Origin: Rhizobium laguerreae
GTDB taxonomy: Bacteria; Pseudomonadota; Alphaproteobacteria; Rhizobiales; Rhizobiaceae
NCBI RefSeq assembly: GCF_002008165.1
Contig: NZ_MRDM01000017.1
Location: 248,749-312,748 of the forward strand
Direction of reading: 5' to 3'
Length of the DNA: 64,000 bases
Each line of letters opens with the position of its first letter. Position 1 is the stretch's first letter. The translations under genes were made by a program, and so were the position numbers. The notes below the pieces were generated by a model, which did not search any database, was not told where the DNA came from, and saw only the letters and a list, made by a program, of their open reading frames with translations. Below are positions 49,331 through 58,430 of the stretch, in pieces.

Positions 49331-50638
49331 ATGACAAAGTGTTCCTTTTTCCGCGCCATTTTGGTTGCAGTCGGTCTGATGACCACTGCCGTCTTTGCAA
49401 CGCCGGCCAACGCGCTGGTCACCCTCGACATCCGAAAAGGCAATGTCCAGCCGATGCCGATTGCGGTGACTGACTTCCAGGGCGACATAGGCGCGCAGGT
49501 CTCGCAAGTCATCGCCGCCGACCTGCAGCGTTCCGGCCTGTTTGCCCCGATCAACAAGACAGCCTTTATTGAAAAGATCTCCAATCCTGATGCCGCGCCG
49601 CGGTTCGAGGACTGGAAGGTCATCAATGCACAGGCGCTGGTCACCGGCCGGGTTACCAAGGAAGCGGATGGCCGCCTTCGCGCCGAGTTTCGCCTCTGGG
49701 ACCCGTTCGCCGGACAGCAGATGACCGGCCAGCAGTTCTATACCCAGCCGGAGAACTGGCGGCGTGTTGCCCACATCATCGCCGATGCGATCTACAAGCA
49801 GATCACCGGTGAGGAAGGCTATTTCGACACCCGCGTCGTCTTCGTCTCCGAATCCGGCACCAAACAGCAGCGCAAGCGTCAGCTGGCGATCATGGATCAG
49901 GATGGCTTCAACGTGCGGATGCTGACCGATGGCAGCGATCTCGTGCTGACGCCGCGCTTCTCGCCGAGCCGGCAGGAAGTCACCTACATGTCCTTTGCCA
50001 ACCAGCAGCCGCGGGTCTATCTGCTGCAGCTAGAAACCGGGCAGCGCGAGGTCGTCGGCAACTTCCCGGGAATGACATTCTCGCCGCGCTTTTCGCCTGA
50101 TGGTCAGAAGGTGATCATGAGCCTGCAGCAGGATGCCAATTCCAACATCTATACGATGGACCTGCGTTCGCGCACGACGACCCGGTTGACCTCGACGGCG
50201 GCGATCGACACGTCGCCCTCCTATTCGCCTGACGGCGCACGCGTCAGCTTCGAAAGCGACCGCGGCGGAAAGCCGCAGATCTACGTGATGAACGCCGATG
50301 GCTCGGGCCAGACCCGTATTTCCTTCGGCGACGGCTCCTATTCGACGCCGGTCTGGTCGCCGCGTGGCGATCTCATCGCCTTCACCAAACAGGCCGGCGG
50401 CAAGTTCTCGATCGGCGTGATGAAGCCGGATGGTTCCGGCGAGCGCATCCTGACGACCGGCTTCCACAATGAGGGCCCGACCTGGGCGCCGAACGGCCGC
50501 GTGCTGATGTTCTTCCGCCAAGCTGCGGGGTCGGGCGGTCCGCAGCTCTATTCGATCGATCTGACCGGTTACAACGAGCAGCTCGTGAAGACGCCGACCT
50601 ACGGCTCCGACCCGGCTTGGTCGCCGCTTATGGAGTAG
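49331..50638 (+). CDS. tolB: Tol-Pal system beta-propeller protein TolB
   Basis: A 435-residue periplasmic protein with a signal peptide (about 1-28), an N-terminal alpha/beta domain (DIRKGNVQPMPIAVTDFQGD) and a six-bladed WD40-like propeller (SPRFSPDGQKVIMSL, DTSPSYSPDGARVSFESDRGGKPQIYVMNADG). TolB bridges TolA and Pal. It belongs to the tol operon and is followed by a separate pal promoter region. Confidence 0.96.
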   Translation: MTKCSFFRAILVAVGLMTTAVFATPANALVTLDIRKGNVQPMPIAVTDFQGDIGAQVSQVIAADLQRSGLFAPINKTAFIEKISNPDAAPRFEDWKVINAQALVTGRVTKEADGRLRAEFRLWDPFAGQQMTGQQFYTQPENWRRVAHIIADAIYKQITGEEGYFDTRVVFVSESGTKQQRKRQLAIMDQDGFNVRMLTDGSDLVLTPRFSPSRQEVTYMSFANQQPRVYLLQLETGQREVVGNFPGMTFSPRFSPDGQKVIMSLQQDANSNIYTMDLRSRTTTRLTSTAAIDTSPSYSPDGARVSFESDRGGKPQIYVMNADGSGQTRISFGDGSYSTPVWSPRGDLIAFTKQAGGKFSIGVMKPDGSGERILTTGFHNEGPTWAPNGRVLMFFRQAAGSGGPQLYSIDLTGYNEQLVKTPTYGSDPAWSPLME

Positions 50639-50710
50639 GCGATGCGCTGCTGCCTTCTTGTCGCCTCAAAGTCATGGAACCGAGCGGCCAAGGGACAAAG
50701 TAGCGAATTG

Positions 50711-50721
50711 TTAACCATAAT
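50711..50721. promoter_or_regulatory. TTAACCATAAT motif upstream of pal
   Basis: Identical to the motif upstream of tolQ, 70 bp before the pal start. A second TTAACC follows at 50735-50740. Together they resemble paired CtrA half-sites. Confidence 0.4.
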
Positions 50722-50790
50722 CTTTGAGGGGCGGTTAACCGAGTGCGGTTACTGTCCGGAAACCCTGATGAAATCGCAAGGAGACCGGCC

Positions 50791-51324
50791 ATGAGCCGAA
50801 TTCATACCCCGGCAATGAGCCGCATGCAGAATTTCGCCCGCAACCCCGTCATGATCGCGCTTATCGCCGGCCTCGCGCTCGCAAGCTGCGCCAAGAAGCC
50901 GCCGAACAGCGCCGGCGACCTCGGCCTCGGCACAGGTGCTGGCGGCGCTGCGACGCCGGGCTCGGCCCAGGACTTCACGGTCAACGTCGGCGACCGTATC
51001 TTCTTCGATACCGACTCCTCGTCGATCCGCGCCGATGCCTCGCAGACCCTCGACCGTCAGGCGCAGTGGCTCGGCCGCTACCCGAACTACCAGATCACCG
51101 TCGAAGGCCATGCCGACGAACGCGGCACGCGCGAATACAACCTCGCGCTCGGCGCCCGCCGTGCCGCTGCCGCCAAGGATTATCTCGCTTCGCGCGGCGT
51201 CCCGGCACAGCGCCTGAAGACGATCTCCTACGGCAAGGAACGTCCGGTCGCCGTCTGCGATGATATTTCCTGCTGGTCGCAGAACCGCCGCGCGGTTACC
51301 GTGCTTGGCGGCGCCGGCATGTAA
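50791..51324 (+). CDS. pal: Peptidoglycan-associated lipoprotein Pal
   Basis: A 177-residue outer-membrane lipoprotein: a lipobox LALASC (Cys about residue 33) ends the signal, a Gly/Ala linker follows, and the OmpA-like peptidoglycan-binding domain is complete (RIFFDTDSSSIRADASQTL, ITVEGHADERGTREYNLALGARRA, SYGKERPVAVC). It anchors the outer membrane to peptidoglycan and is recruited by Tol during division. AAGGAG precedes the ATG at 50791. Confidence 0.95.
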   Translation: MSRIHTPAMSRMQNFARNPVMIALIAGLALASCAKKPPNSAGDLGLGTGAGGAATPGSAQDFTVNVGDRIFFDTDSSSIRADASQTLDRQAQWLGRYPNYQITVEGHADERGTREYNLALGARRAAAAKDYLASRGVPAQRLKTISYGKERPVAVCDDISCWSQNRRAVTVLGGAGM

Positions 51325-51487
51325 TTGCCGAGCGACAATTCGCTTTTTCGAAAGGCGGTCCCCTCAGGGGCCGCCTTTTCTTTTTGACCACACTTTGGCC
51401 AGACTCCGTTGCTTTTTGAAAGCAATTGGAAAAATCTCCTGTTCGTGCCATCGAGGTGCGAAGAATCACTGGGACAGGACGATGCAT

Positions 51488-52474
51488 ATGAAGAAATTTG
51501 TCGTGGCAGGCATGCTGTGCCTCGCGGCTGTGACCGGAAGCGAACGGGCGGCCTATTCGGCCTCGTTCTTCGGGCTACATCTCGGCGGCCGATCGGCGGA
51601 AAACCAGGCGGCGCCGCCCGTCGTCAAGGTGCAGAGCGGCGATGCGGAGGTCCGCGTGCAGCAGCTCGAAGAGCAGCTGCGGCAGTTGAACGGCCGGATC
51701 GAGGAGATGAGCTTTCAGCTTCTGCAGATGCAGGAGACGATCCGCAAGCAGCAGGAAGACAATGAATTCCGCTTCCAGCAGCTCGAAAAGACGGGTGCCA
51801 GCGGCGGCGGCAAGGCTCCTGTCAAGAAGAGCGAGACCGATGCTGCTCCGGCAGCCTCCGGCGGCGACGACATTGCCAAGGTGATCCAAGCACCGCAGGG
51901 AGCCGAAACGGCTCCCTCTACCAGCGTGCCTGAGAATAGCGGCCTCGGCCAGCCGCCCAAGGAGCTCGGCTCGATCGATTTCGATCAGAACGGCAATCCG
52001 ATCGGCGGAAGCGTCGACGAAAACGCCACGATCGGTTCCGGGCCGATTCCCGATGCCAGCCGCAAAACACCGCAGCAGACCGCCTCGCTCGGCAGCGAGG
52101 CCGACCAGTACAAAGCCGCCTACGGCCACGTGCTATCCGGCGATTACAGCACGGCCGAACAGGAATTCACGCAGTATATCGCCCGCTACCCGAGCAGTGC
52201 GCGGGCGGCGGACGCCAATTTCTGGCTCGGCGAAGCGCTCTATTCGCAGGGCAAGTACAATGAGTCGGCCAAGACCTTCCTCAACGCGCATCAGAAATAC
52301 GGCACATCGGAAAAGGCACCGGAAATGCTGCTGAAGCTCGGCATGTCGCTTGCCGCCCTCGACAATAACGAGACGGCCTGTGCAACGCTGCGCGAAGTGT
52401 CGAAGCGTTATCCGAAGGCCTCGCGTGCCGTCATAAGCAAGGTTGCGAGCGAACAGAAGCGCCTCTCCTGCTAA
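51488..52474 (+). CDS. cpoB: Cell division coordinator CpoB (YbgF)
   Basis: A 328-residue periplasmic protein with a signal peptide (MKKFVVAGMLCLAAVTGSERAAYSA). A short N-terminal coiled coil follows (VRVQQLEEQLRQLNGRIEEMSFQLLQMQETIR), then a low-complexity linker, then TPR repeats (YKAAYGHVLSGDYSTAEQEFTQYIARYP, ANFWLGEALYSQGKYNESAKTFL). In E. coli CpoB couples Tol-Pal to peptidoglycan synthesis at the septum. The ATG at 51488 gives a better spacing to AGGA than the ATG two codons upstream at 51482. Confidence 0.92.
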   Translation: MKKFVVAGMLCLAAVTGSERAAYSASFFGLHLGGRSAENQAAPPVVKVQSGDAEVRVQQLEEQLRQLNGRIEEMSFQLLQMQETIRKQQEDNEFRFQQLEKTGASGGGKAPVKKSETDAAPAASGGDDIAKVIQAPQGAETAPSTSVPENSGLGQPPKELGSIDFDQNGNPIGGSVDENATIGSGPIPDASRKTPQQTASLGSEADQYKAAYGHVLSGDYSTAEQEFTQYIARYPSSARAADANFWLGEALYSQGKYNESAKTFLNAHQKYGTSEKAPEMLLKLGMSLAALDNNETACATLREVSKRYPKASRAVISKVASEQKRLSC

Positions 52475-52485
52475 GGTCTTCCGGA

Positions 52486-53964
52486 ATGTCTCCGGATGCC
52501 GCATCGCCTCAACTGGCGATCCTCCAGTTTCTCACGTCGCTCCAAAGCCCTGCGCGCATTCTCGTCGCGATATCAGGCGGCAGCGATTCCACCGGCCTGC
52601 TTCTTCTGCTCGATGAAGCCGTGAAGACCGCGCCGCATCTCAAGATTTCCCTTTGCGCGGCGACCGTCGATCATGCGTTGCGCGCCGGCTCCGCAGACGA
52701 GGCGCGTGAAGTCGCAGCCCTTTGCGCATCGCTCGGCATTCCCCACATCATCATGATCTGGCAGGGCGACAAGCCGAAAACCGGTATCATGGCTGCGGCC
52801 CGAGAGGCACGTTATGGCTTGCTTGCGGCGGCGGCCGAAAGTTTCGAAGCCAATCTCATCGTCACTGGCCATACGTTCGACGACCAGCGCGAAACACTGC
52901 AGATGCGTGGGATGCGAACGGAGCAGGTTTCGACCGGTATTGCAGATGCGGTGCTCTTCGACCGGCGTTTGTGGATTTTACGGCCGCTTCTTTTTTCCAC
53001 CCGGGCAGATATCCGCGCTTTCCTGAGAGAGCGGGGCGTGCCGTGGATCGACGATCCAAGCAACGAGGATACCAAGTACGAGCGCGTGCGGATGCGCCGG
53101 CAGCTTTCGGCCGATGCAGGTGCTGAGAGCAATATCCGCGGGGTATGGGAAGAGCGAATGGCTCTCTCGGCCAAGGGAGCCGAATGGCTGGATCGTCATT
53201 TCACGCTTCACGGCGGCCTGCTCGGGCAGGTGATGCCTGATGGGTTGCGGCAGGATCGTGCAGTTCTCAATTATGCGCTCGGCCGTCTGGCAGCCGTTTT
53301 CGGTGGGCAGCCGTTTGCGCCGGGGAGGGCGCAGATGGAGCGGGTTTTTACATTTGCCACCGGCGGCGGGCTTGGACGAATGACCGCCGGCAGGGTGGTG
53401 TTCGATCTCAGGCGCGACGGGCTTTATCTGGCGCGCGAGAGCCGGGGGATATTGCCCCTGGTTCTGCGGCCGGGAGAGGCTGGGGTTTGGGATGGCAGGT
53501 TTTATGCCTGCAATGGATCAACCGCTTCAGTTGAAATCGAGGCCGCTGCAACATACGCTCCCTCATTCCTGTGCTTGTCACAGGAATCCAGCGCGCCCGA
53601 ATTCTTGGGCGCGAAAGACGCTTCACGCATTGTTGAGTCAATCACCGCGCAGATGCGCGGTGGCTGGATTCCTGTGACATCCCTCGGATCAAGTCCGAGC
53701 ACAGGAATGAGGGAGGATCGTATTGCGCTCCTTCCCAAGGCTGCATGGAAGCGCGCCGTCGCCTCCGCGCCGGCTTTAACCTCCGAAGGAGCTCCTTTAT
53801 CTGAGGAATTCGCCCGCATGATCGAACTGACACCCTATTTCGCACCCTTCGACCGCTTTTTGACACGATTTGACTTCATCTTTGCCAATAGGCTTTCGGC
53901 GGTTTTCGTGACGGCGCCCTATGCGAGGCTGCCTTTAAGAAGTATTGACGGAAAAACCATCTGA
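52486..53964 (+). CDS. tilS: tRNA(Ile)-lysidine synthetase TilS, with a palindromic-element insert
   Basis: A 492-residue TilS. The P-loop ILVAISGGSDSTGLLLL (about residues 25-41) and ATVDHALRAGSADEA and TGHTFDDQRET motifs define the N-terminal ATP-PPi domain. TilS changes the CAU anticodon of a tRNA(Ile) to lysidine-AU, an essential step. From about residue 359 to 410 the frame runs through a palindromic repeat (53560-53713) that encodes sequence unrelated to TilS. The flanking C-terminal sequence resumes in frame and the ORF reaches a normal stop. This insert makes the protein longer than most rhizobial forms (inference). Confidence 0.9.
   Translation: MSPDAASPQLAILQFLTSLQSPARILVAISGGSDSTGLLLLLDEAVKTAPHLKISLCAATVDHALRAGSADEAREVAALCASLGIPHIIMIWQGDKPKTGIMAAAREARYGLLAAAAESFEANLIVTGHTFDDQRETLQMRGMRTEQVSTGIADAVLFDRRLWILRPLLFSTRADIRAFLRERGVPWIDDPSNEDTKYERVRMRRQLSADAGAESNIRGVWEERMALSAKGAEWLDRHFTLHGGLLGQVMPDGLRQDRAVLNYALGRLAAVFGGQPFAPGRAQMERVFTFATGGGLGRMTAGRVVFDLRRDGLYLARESRGILPLVLRPGEAGVWDGRFYACNGSTASVEIEAAATYAPSFLCLSQESSAPEFLGAKDASRIVESITAQMRGGWIPVTSLGSSPSTGMREDRIALLPKAAWKRAVASAPALTSEGAPLSEEFARMIELTPYFAPFDRFLTRFDFIFANRLSAVFVTAPYARLPLRSIDGKTI
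53560..53713. repeat. Palindromic repeat element inside the tilS coding sequence
   Basis: The outer arms CCCTCATTCCTGTG (53560-53573) and CACAGGAATGAGGG (53700-53713) are perfect inverted repeats. Inner arms TGTCACAGGAATCCAGC (53576-53592) and GCTGGATTCCTGTGACA (53663-53679) are also perfect over 17 bases. Smaller stems (for example GCGCCCGAATTCTTGGGCGC) sit in the middle. I recall near-identical intergenic palindromes in other rhizobial genomes, so this looks like a dispersed element that landed in a gene and stayed in frame. Confidence 0.85.
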
Positions 53965-54060
53965 CCTGGGGTGTCGCCTTGGCAATCGCACGGCGCAACC
54001 CTATGTTAGAGAGGAATAAGACGGTCGCCATGAGGCGGCTGTTCCATGCTGGGGAGTTCA

Positions 54061-55992
54061 ATGAACCCTAACTTACGTAATTTCGCCTTGTGGGCGATCA
54101 TAGCGCTTCTGCTGATCGCCCTTTTCAGTATGTTCCAGACGGCGCCGGCACAGACGGGCTCCCGTGAAGTCCCTTATTCGCAGTTCCTGCGTGAGGTGGA
54201 TGCGGGCCGGGTGAAGGATGTCGTGGTCACGGGGAACCGGTTGACCGGGACATATCTGGAGAACAACAATACCTTCCAGACCTATTCGCCTGTGATCGAC
54301 GACAGTCTGCTCGACCGCCTGCAAGCCAAGAACGTGGCCGTCACCGCGCGTCCGGAGACTGATGGTTCTTCCGGCTTCCTGAGCTATCTCGGAACACTGC
54401 TGCCGATGCTTCTGATTCTCGGCGTCTGGCTGTTCTTCATGCGGCAGATGCAGGGCGGTTCACGCGGGGCGATGGGCTTCGGCAAATCCAAGGCCAAGCT
54501 GCTCACCGAAGCGCATGGCCGCGTGACGTTCGAAGACGTTGCCGGTGTCGACGAGGCCAAGCAGGATCTCGAGGAAATCGTCGAATTCCTGCGTGATCCG
54601 CAGAAGTTCCAGCGTCTCGGTGGTAAGATCCCGCGCGGCGTGCTGCTCGTCGGCCCTCCGGGCACCGGCAAGACGCTGCTTGCCCGCTCGGTTGCCGGCG
54701 AAGCCAATGTGCCCTTCTTCACCATTTCAGGTTCCGACTTCGTAGAAATGTTCGTCGGCGTCGGTGCAAGCCGTGTGCGCGATATGTTCGAGCAGGCGAA
54801 GAAGAATGCGCCCTGCATCATCTTCATCGACGAAATCGATGCCGTCGGCCGTCATCGCGGCGCCGGTCTCGGCGGCGGTAATGACGAACGCGAGCAGACG
54901 CTGAACCAGCTGCTGGTCGAAATGGACGGCTTCGAGGCGAATGAAGGCGTGATCCTGATTGCCGCTACCAACCGTCCCGACGTTCTTGACCCGGCGCTGC
55001 TGCGTCCCGGCCGTTTCGACCGTCAGGTCGTGGTGCCGAATCCCGACATCGTCGGCCGCGAGCGCATTCTCAAGGTGCATGCCCGCAACGTTCCGCTGGC
55101 GCCGAATGTCGATCTCAAGATCCTCGCCCGCGGAACGCCCGGTTTTTCCGGCGCCGATCTGATGAACCTCGTCAACGAAGCCGCCCTCATGGCCGCCCGG
55201 CGCAACAAGCGCGTCGTCACCATGCAGGAATTCGAGGACGCCAAGGACAAGATCATGATGGGCGCCGAGCGCCGTTCCTCGGCAATGACCGAGGCGGAAA
55301 AGAAGCTCACCGCTTACCATGAAGCCGGACACGCCATCACCGCGCTCAATGTCGCCGTCGCCGATCCGCTGCACAAGGCGACGATCATTCCGCGCGGCCG
55401 TGCGCTCGGCATGGTCATGCAGCTTCCCGAGGGCGACCGCTACTCGATGAGCTACAAGTGGATGGTCTCGCGCCTCTGCATCATGATGGGCGGCCGCGTC
55501 GCCGAAGAGCTCACCTTCGGCAAGGAGAACATCACTTCGGGTGCCTCCTCCGATATCGAGCAGGCGACCAAACTTGCCCGCGCCATGGTCACGCAGTGGG
55601 GCTTTTCCGATCAACTCGGTCAGGTCGCCTATGGCGAGAACCAGCAGGAAGTCTTCCTCGGCCACTCGGTTTCGCAGTCGAAGAATGTTTCGGAAGCAAC
55701 CGCGCAGAAGATCGACAATGAAGTGCGCCGGCTGATCGACGAAGCCTATACGCAGGCCCGCACGATCCTGACGGAAAAGCACGACGAATTCGTCGCCCTT
55801 GCCGAAGGTCTGCTCGAATACGAGACCCTGACCGGCGAAGAGATCAAGGCGCTGATCCGCGGCGAAAAGCCTTCCCGCGATCTCGGTGATGATTCGCCGC
55901 CAAGCCGCGGCTCAGCCGTTCCGAAGGCCGGCGCACGGCCTGCCACCAAGGGTGACGAGCCCGAAGCCGGCCTCGAACCGCAGCCGCATTGA
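54061..55992 (+). CDS. ftsH: ATP-dependent zinc metalloprotease FtsH
   Basis: A 643-residue membrane AAA protease. Two N-terminal helices (about 8-24 and 107-127) flank a periplasmic loop. Walker A GPPGTGKT (about 201), Walker B CIIFIDEIDAVGRHRGAGLGGG, the second region of homology (DVLDPALLRPGRFDRQV) and the zinc site HEAGH (about 420) are present. It degrades membrane proteins and short-lived regulators. The ATG at 54061 follows GGGGAG. The C-terminal 50 residues are disordered and variable. Confidence 0.96.
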   Translation: MNPNLRNFALWAIIALLLIALFSMFQTAPAQTGSREVPYSQFLREVDAGRVKDVVVTGNRLTGTYLENNNTFQTYSPVIDDSLLDRLQAKNVAVTARPETDGSSGFLSYLGTLLPMLLILGVWLFFMRQMQGGSRGAMGFGKSKAKLLTEAHGRVTFEDVAGVDEAKQDLEEIVEFLRDPQKFQRLGGKIPRGVLLVGPPGTGKTLLARSVAGEANVPFFTISGSDFVEMFVGVGASRVRDMFEQAKKNAPCIIFIDEIDAVGRHRGAGLGGGNDEREQTLNQLLVEMDGFEANEGVILIAATNRPDVLDPALLRPGRFDRQVVVPNPDIVGRERILKVHARNVPLAPNVDLKILARGTPGFSGADLMNLVNEAALMAARRNKRVVTMQEFEDAKDKIMMGAERRSSAMTEAEKKLTAYHEAGHAITALNVAVADPLHKATIIPRGRALGMVMQLPEGDRYSMSYKWMVSRLCIMMGGRVAEELTFGKENITSGASSDIEQATKLARAMVTQWGFSDQLGQVAYGENQQEVFLGHSVSQSKNVSEATAQKIDNEVRRLIDEAYTQARTILTEKHDEFVALAEGLLEYETLTGEEIKALIRGEKPSRDLGDDSPPSRGSAVPKAGARPATKGDEPEAGLEPQPH

Positions 55993-56012
55993 ACAGCGGC
56001 ACTCCCTTGAAC

Positions 56013-56050
56013 AAGGCCGGATTTCCGAAGTGGGAGATCCGGCCTTTTCT
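56013..56050 (+). terminator. Rho-independent terminator of ftsH
   Basis: AAGGCCGGAT (56013-56022) pairs with ATCCGGCCTT (56037-56046) and is followed by TTTTCT, about 20 bases after the stop. Confidence 0.9.
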
Positions 56051-56233
56051 ATTGGTAACGGGATATAATCATTTTTCTTGCTAATTTACGTGCTGATCGC
56101 CGCATTTTGTGGCATTCCGCTGAATTGAGGCAAGCATGAATCACGCTCCTGGATTGACGACATTCCACTGAAGCCGGATTCGCTTGGAACGATGCGCTGC
56201 CTTGAATGGCGCGCGGAAAGCGCAGGAGTGCAG

Positions 56234-57586
56234 ATGAAAAGACGCTATTTCGGTACGGACGGCATTCGCGGCCAGGCCAACGTCTTCCCGATGACGCCGG
56301 ACCTTGCGATGCGGGTTGGCATCGCCGCAGGAACGATTTTCCGTAACGGCGCCCACCGTCATCGTGTGGTGATCGGCAAGGACACGCGCCTGTCAGGATA
56401 CATGCTGGAGAATGCCCTCGTGGCCGGTTTTACCGCGGCTGGACTGGACGTGTTCCTGCTCGGCCCTATTCCGACACCTGCGGTTGCCATGCTGACGCGT
56501 TCCCTGCGATGCGATATTGGGGTGATGATTTCGGCCTCGCACAATCCGTTCCAAGACAATGGTATCAAACTTTTCGGTCCGGACGGCTACAAGCTCTCCG
56601 ATGACATCGAAGCGCAGATCGAGGATCTGCTCGAGAAGGATCTATCGGGGCAGCTTGCCAAGGCTGAGGAAATCGGCCGAGCCAAGCGCGTCGATGGCGA
56701 TATCTATCGCTATCTCGAGCATGTCAAACGCACGCTGCCGCGCGACGTCACGCTGCAGGGTCTCCGGATCGCCATCGATTGCGCCAACGGTGCCGCCTAC
56801 AAGGTGGCGCCCGCCGTGCTCTGGGAACTCGGTGCTGAGGTCGTCACTATCGGCAACGAGCCGAGCGGCATCAACATCAACCTCAATTGTGGTTCCACCA
56901 GCCCCGTCGCGTTGCAGAAGAAGGTCGACGAGGTGCGCGCCGATATCGGCATCGCGCTCGATGGCGATGCGGATCGCGTCATCATCGTCGACGAGAACGG
57001 CTCGATCGTCGACGGCGACCAGCTGATGGCCGTCATCGCCGAGAGCTGGGCCGAGAGCCAGCAGCTGCGCGGCAATGGTATCGTTGCGACCGTGATGTCC
57101 AATCTCGGCCTCGAGCGTTTCCTCGATGACAAGGGCCTCGGCCTTGCCCGGACGAAGGTCGGTGACCGTTACGTCGTCGAGCATATGCGCCAGCATAATT
57201 ACAATGTCGGCGGCGAGCAGTCCGGCCACATCGTGCTTTCGGATTACGGCACGACCGGCGACGGTCTCGTCGCGGCGCTGCAGATCCTGGCCGCGGTCAA
57301 GCGCACCGGCCGGACCGTCAGCGAGGTCTGCCGCCGCTTCGAGCCGGTGCCGCAGCTCCTGCGCAATGTCCGCATCAGCGGCGGCAAGCCGCTGGAGGAT
57401 ATCCAGGTGCAGAAGGCGATCGCCGATGCCGAAGCCGAGCTTGCCAGGAACGGCCGCCTCGTCATCCGCCCTTCGGGCACCGAGCCGCTGATCCGCGTCA
57501 TGGCCGAGGGCGACGACCGCGCCCAGATCGAACGCATCGTCAACGAGCTGATCGGTACGATCTCGAACGTCCGGACAGCCGCCTGA
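56234..57586 (+). CDS. glmM: Phosphoglucosamine mutase
   Basis: A 450-residue phosphohexomutase that makes glucosamine 1-phosphate for peptidoglycan and LPS. The start MKRRYFGTDGIRGQAN, phosphoserine loop GVMISASHNPFQDNGIK (Ser about 103), metal loop ALDGDADRVI (about 245) and C-terminal VIRPSGTEPLIRVMAEG are all present. The ATG at 56234 has AGGAG upstream. Neighbourhood with ftsH and tilS is conserved in Alphaproteobacteria. Confidence 0.96.
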   Translation: MKRRYFGTDGIRGQANVFPMTPDLAMRVGIAAGTIFRNGAHRHRVVIGKDTRLSGYMLENALVAGFTAAGLDVFLLGPIPTPAVAMLTRSLRCDIGVMISASHNPFQDNGIKLFGPDGYKLSDDIEAQIEDLLEKDLSGQLAKAEEIGRAKRVDGDIYRYLEHVKRTLPRDVTLQGLRIAIDCANGAAYKVAPAVLWELGAEVVTIGNEPSGININLNCGSTSPVALQKKVDEVRADIGIALDGDADRVIIVDENGSIVDGDQLMAVIAESWAESQQLRGNGIVATVMSNLGLERFLDDKGLGLARTKVGDRYVVEHMRQHNYNVGGEQSGHIVLSDYGTTGDGLVAALQILAAVKRTGRTVSEVCRRFEPVPQLLRNVRISGGKPLEDIQVQKAIADAEAELARNGRLVIRPSGTEPLIRVMAEGDDRAQIERIVNELIGTISNVRTAA

Positions 57587-57893
57587 TTTTTTCGGGATGA
57601 AATGTCAAAAGCCGGTACGGAAGTACCGGCTTTTCGTTATTGGTGCCTTCGGTTCGAAGATTTACTCCGGATCGACTTCCCGCCCGGGACCGTTTCCGCC
57701 GTTCCGAAGACAAGATGTCAGTGACTTGCCAGCTTGGCTTCCGGTAGGGAGCAAGCCTCGGCAATCGCAGCATGTCGGAGCGCAGTGAGCACTGAGACGG
57801 CATCCACGGAAATTTGCCGATGCCTTGGTGACAACGCTGTCAACCTCCACACGTGGATGCTACACGGCGGCATTTGCATTCAAGGGAAATATC
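57587..57893. other. Intergenic region after glmM
   Basis: A 307-bp gap holding the glmM terminator and the promoter region of the small secreted protein. A short imperfect repeat region (GTCAGTGACTTGCCAG to GAGCACTGAGACG) shows no clear fold. No gene is seen. Confidence 0.5.
57608..57636 (+). terminator. Rho-independent terminator of glmM
   Basis: AAAAGCCGGTAC (57608-57619) pairs with GTACCGGCTTTT (57624-57635), a 12-bp stem with a GGAA loop and T run, just after the stop. Confidence 0.93.
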
Positions 57894-58133
57894 ATGAAAA
57901 AATTGGTGCGCCTGCTGCTGACGATCGCTCTGGCATTCGTCGTCTTTACCGGTTTCCGCTGGTATCGCTACATCACCAACACCGACAGCCCTTACGATGA
58001 AATCGGCATCACGCTCAACAATGCCATGCCGGGCCCGATCAATGCCTGGGGTTGTGCCAAGCTCAAAACGACCTTTGGCACCTCCTTGCCACCATACGGC
58101 TGCGCTGCCGAAAACGCGACGCAATGGAAGTAA
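57894..58133 (+). CDS. Small exported or membrane-anchored protein (79 aa), unknown function
   Basis: The frame encodes a hydrophobic N-terminus (MKKLVRLLLTIALAFVVFTGF, signal peptide or anchor) and a short periplasmic part (SPYDEIGITLNNAMPGPINAWGCAKLKTTFG). Two cysteines (WGCAKL and YGCAAEN) could form a disulfide. AAGGGAAA precedes the ATG at 57894. I do not recognise the family. It is monocistronic and its codon use resembles its neighbours. Confidence 0.7.
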   Translation: MKKLVRLLLTIALAFVVFTGFRWYRYITNTDSPYDEIGITLNNAMPGPINAWGCAKLKTTFGTSLPPYGCAAENATQWK

Positions 58134-58330
58134 CAGCAAGATTTGTCGATTGGAGCAGCCGATGGATCTGACGGCGAAGGAAACCGACCTGGCGATTTGA
58201 AGGGGCGGGGTTCTTGGGCTTTGCAGTTGGCGGTCTTCGGTGAGTCCGGCGGCTGCCAGCCTGAACCTAACTCCACGATAGCGAGGAACTCGCCGCCAAT
58301 CTCTCTCTTAACGTTTCTTCCCATTTATAG

Positions 58331-58346
58331 TTAAGCAGCTTTTAAC
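58331..58346. promoter_or_regulatory. Perfect CtrA box (TTAA-N7-TTAAC) upstream of the porin gene
   Basis: TTAA (58331-58334), seven bases, then TTAAC (58342-58346) match the full CtrA consensus, 85 bp upstream of the start. The 10-base string TTAACGTTTC occurs twice (58308-58317 and 58342-58351), the second copy overlapping this box. Cell-cycle control of the porin is a fair inference. Confidence 0.65.
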
Positions 58347-58430
58347 GTTTCCAATTCATTATCCATACGAAGCGTACCAGATTGGCGGCGATTGAGCCTG
58401 CCGACGCAACGAGATTTTGGAGTGGGATCC

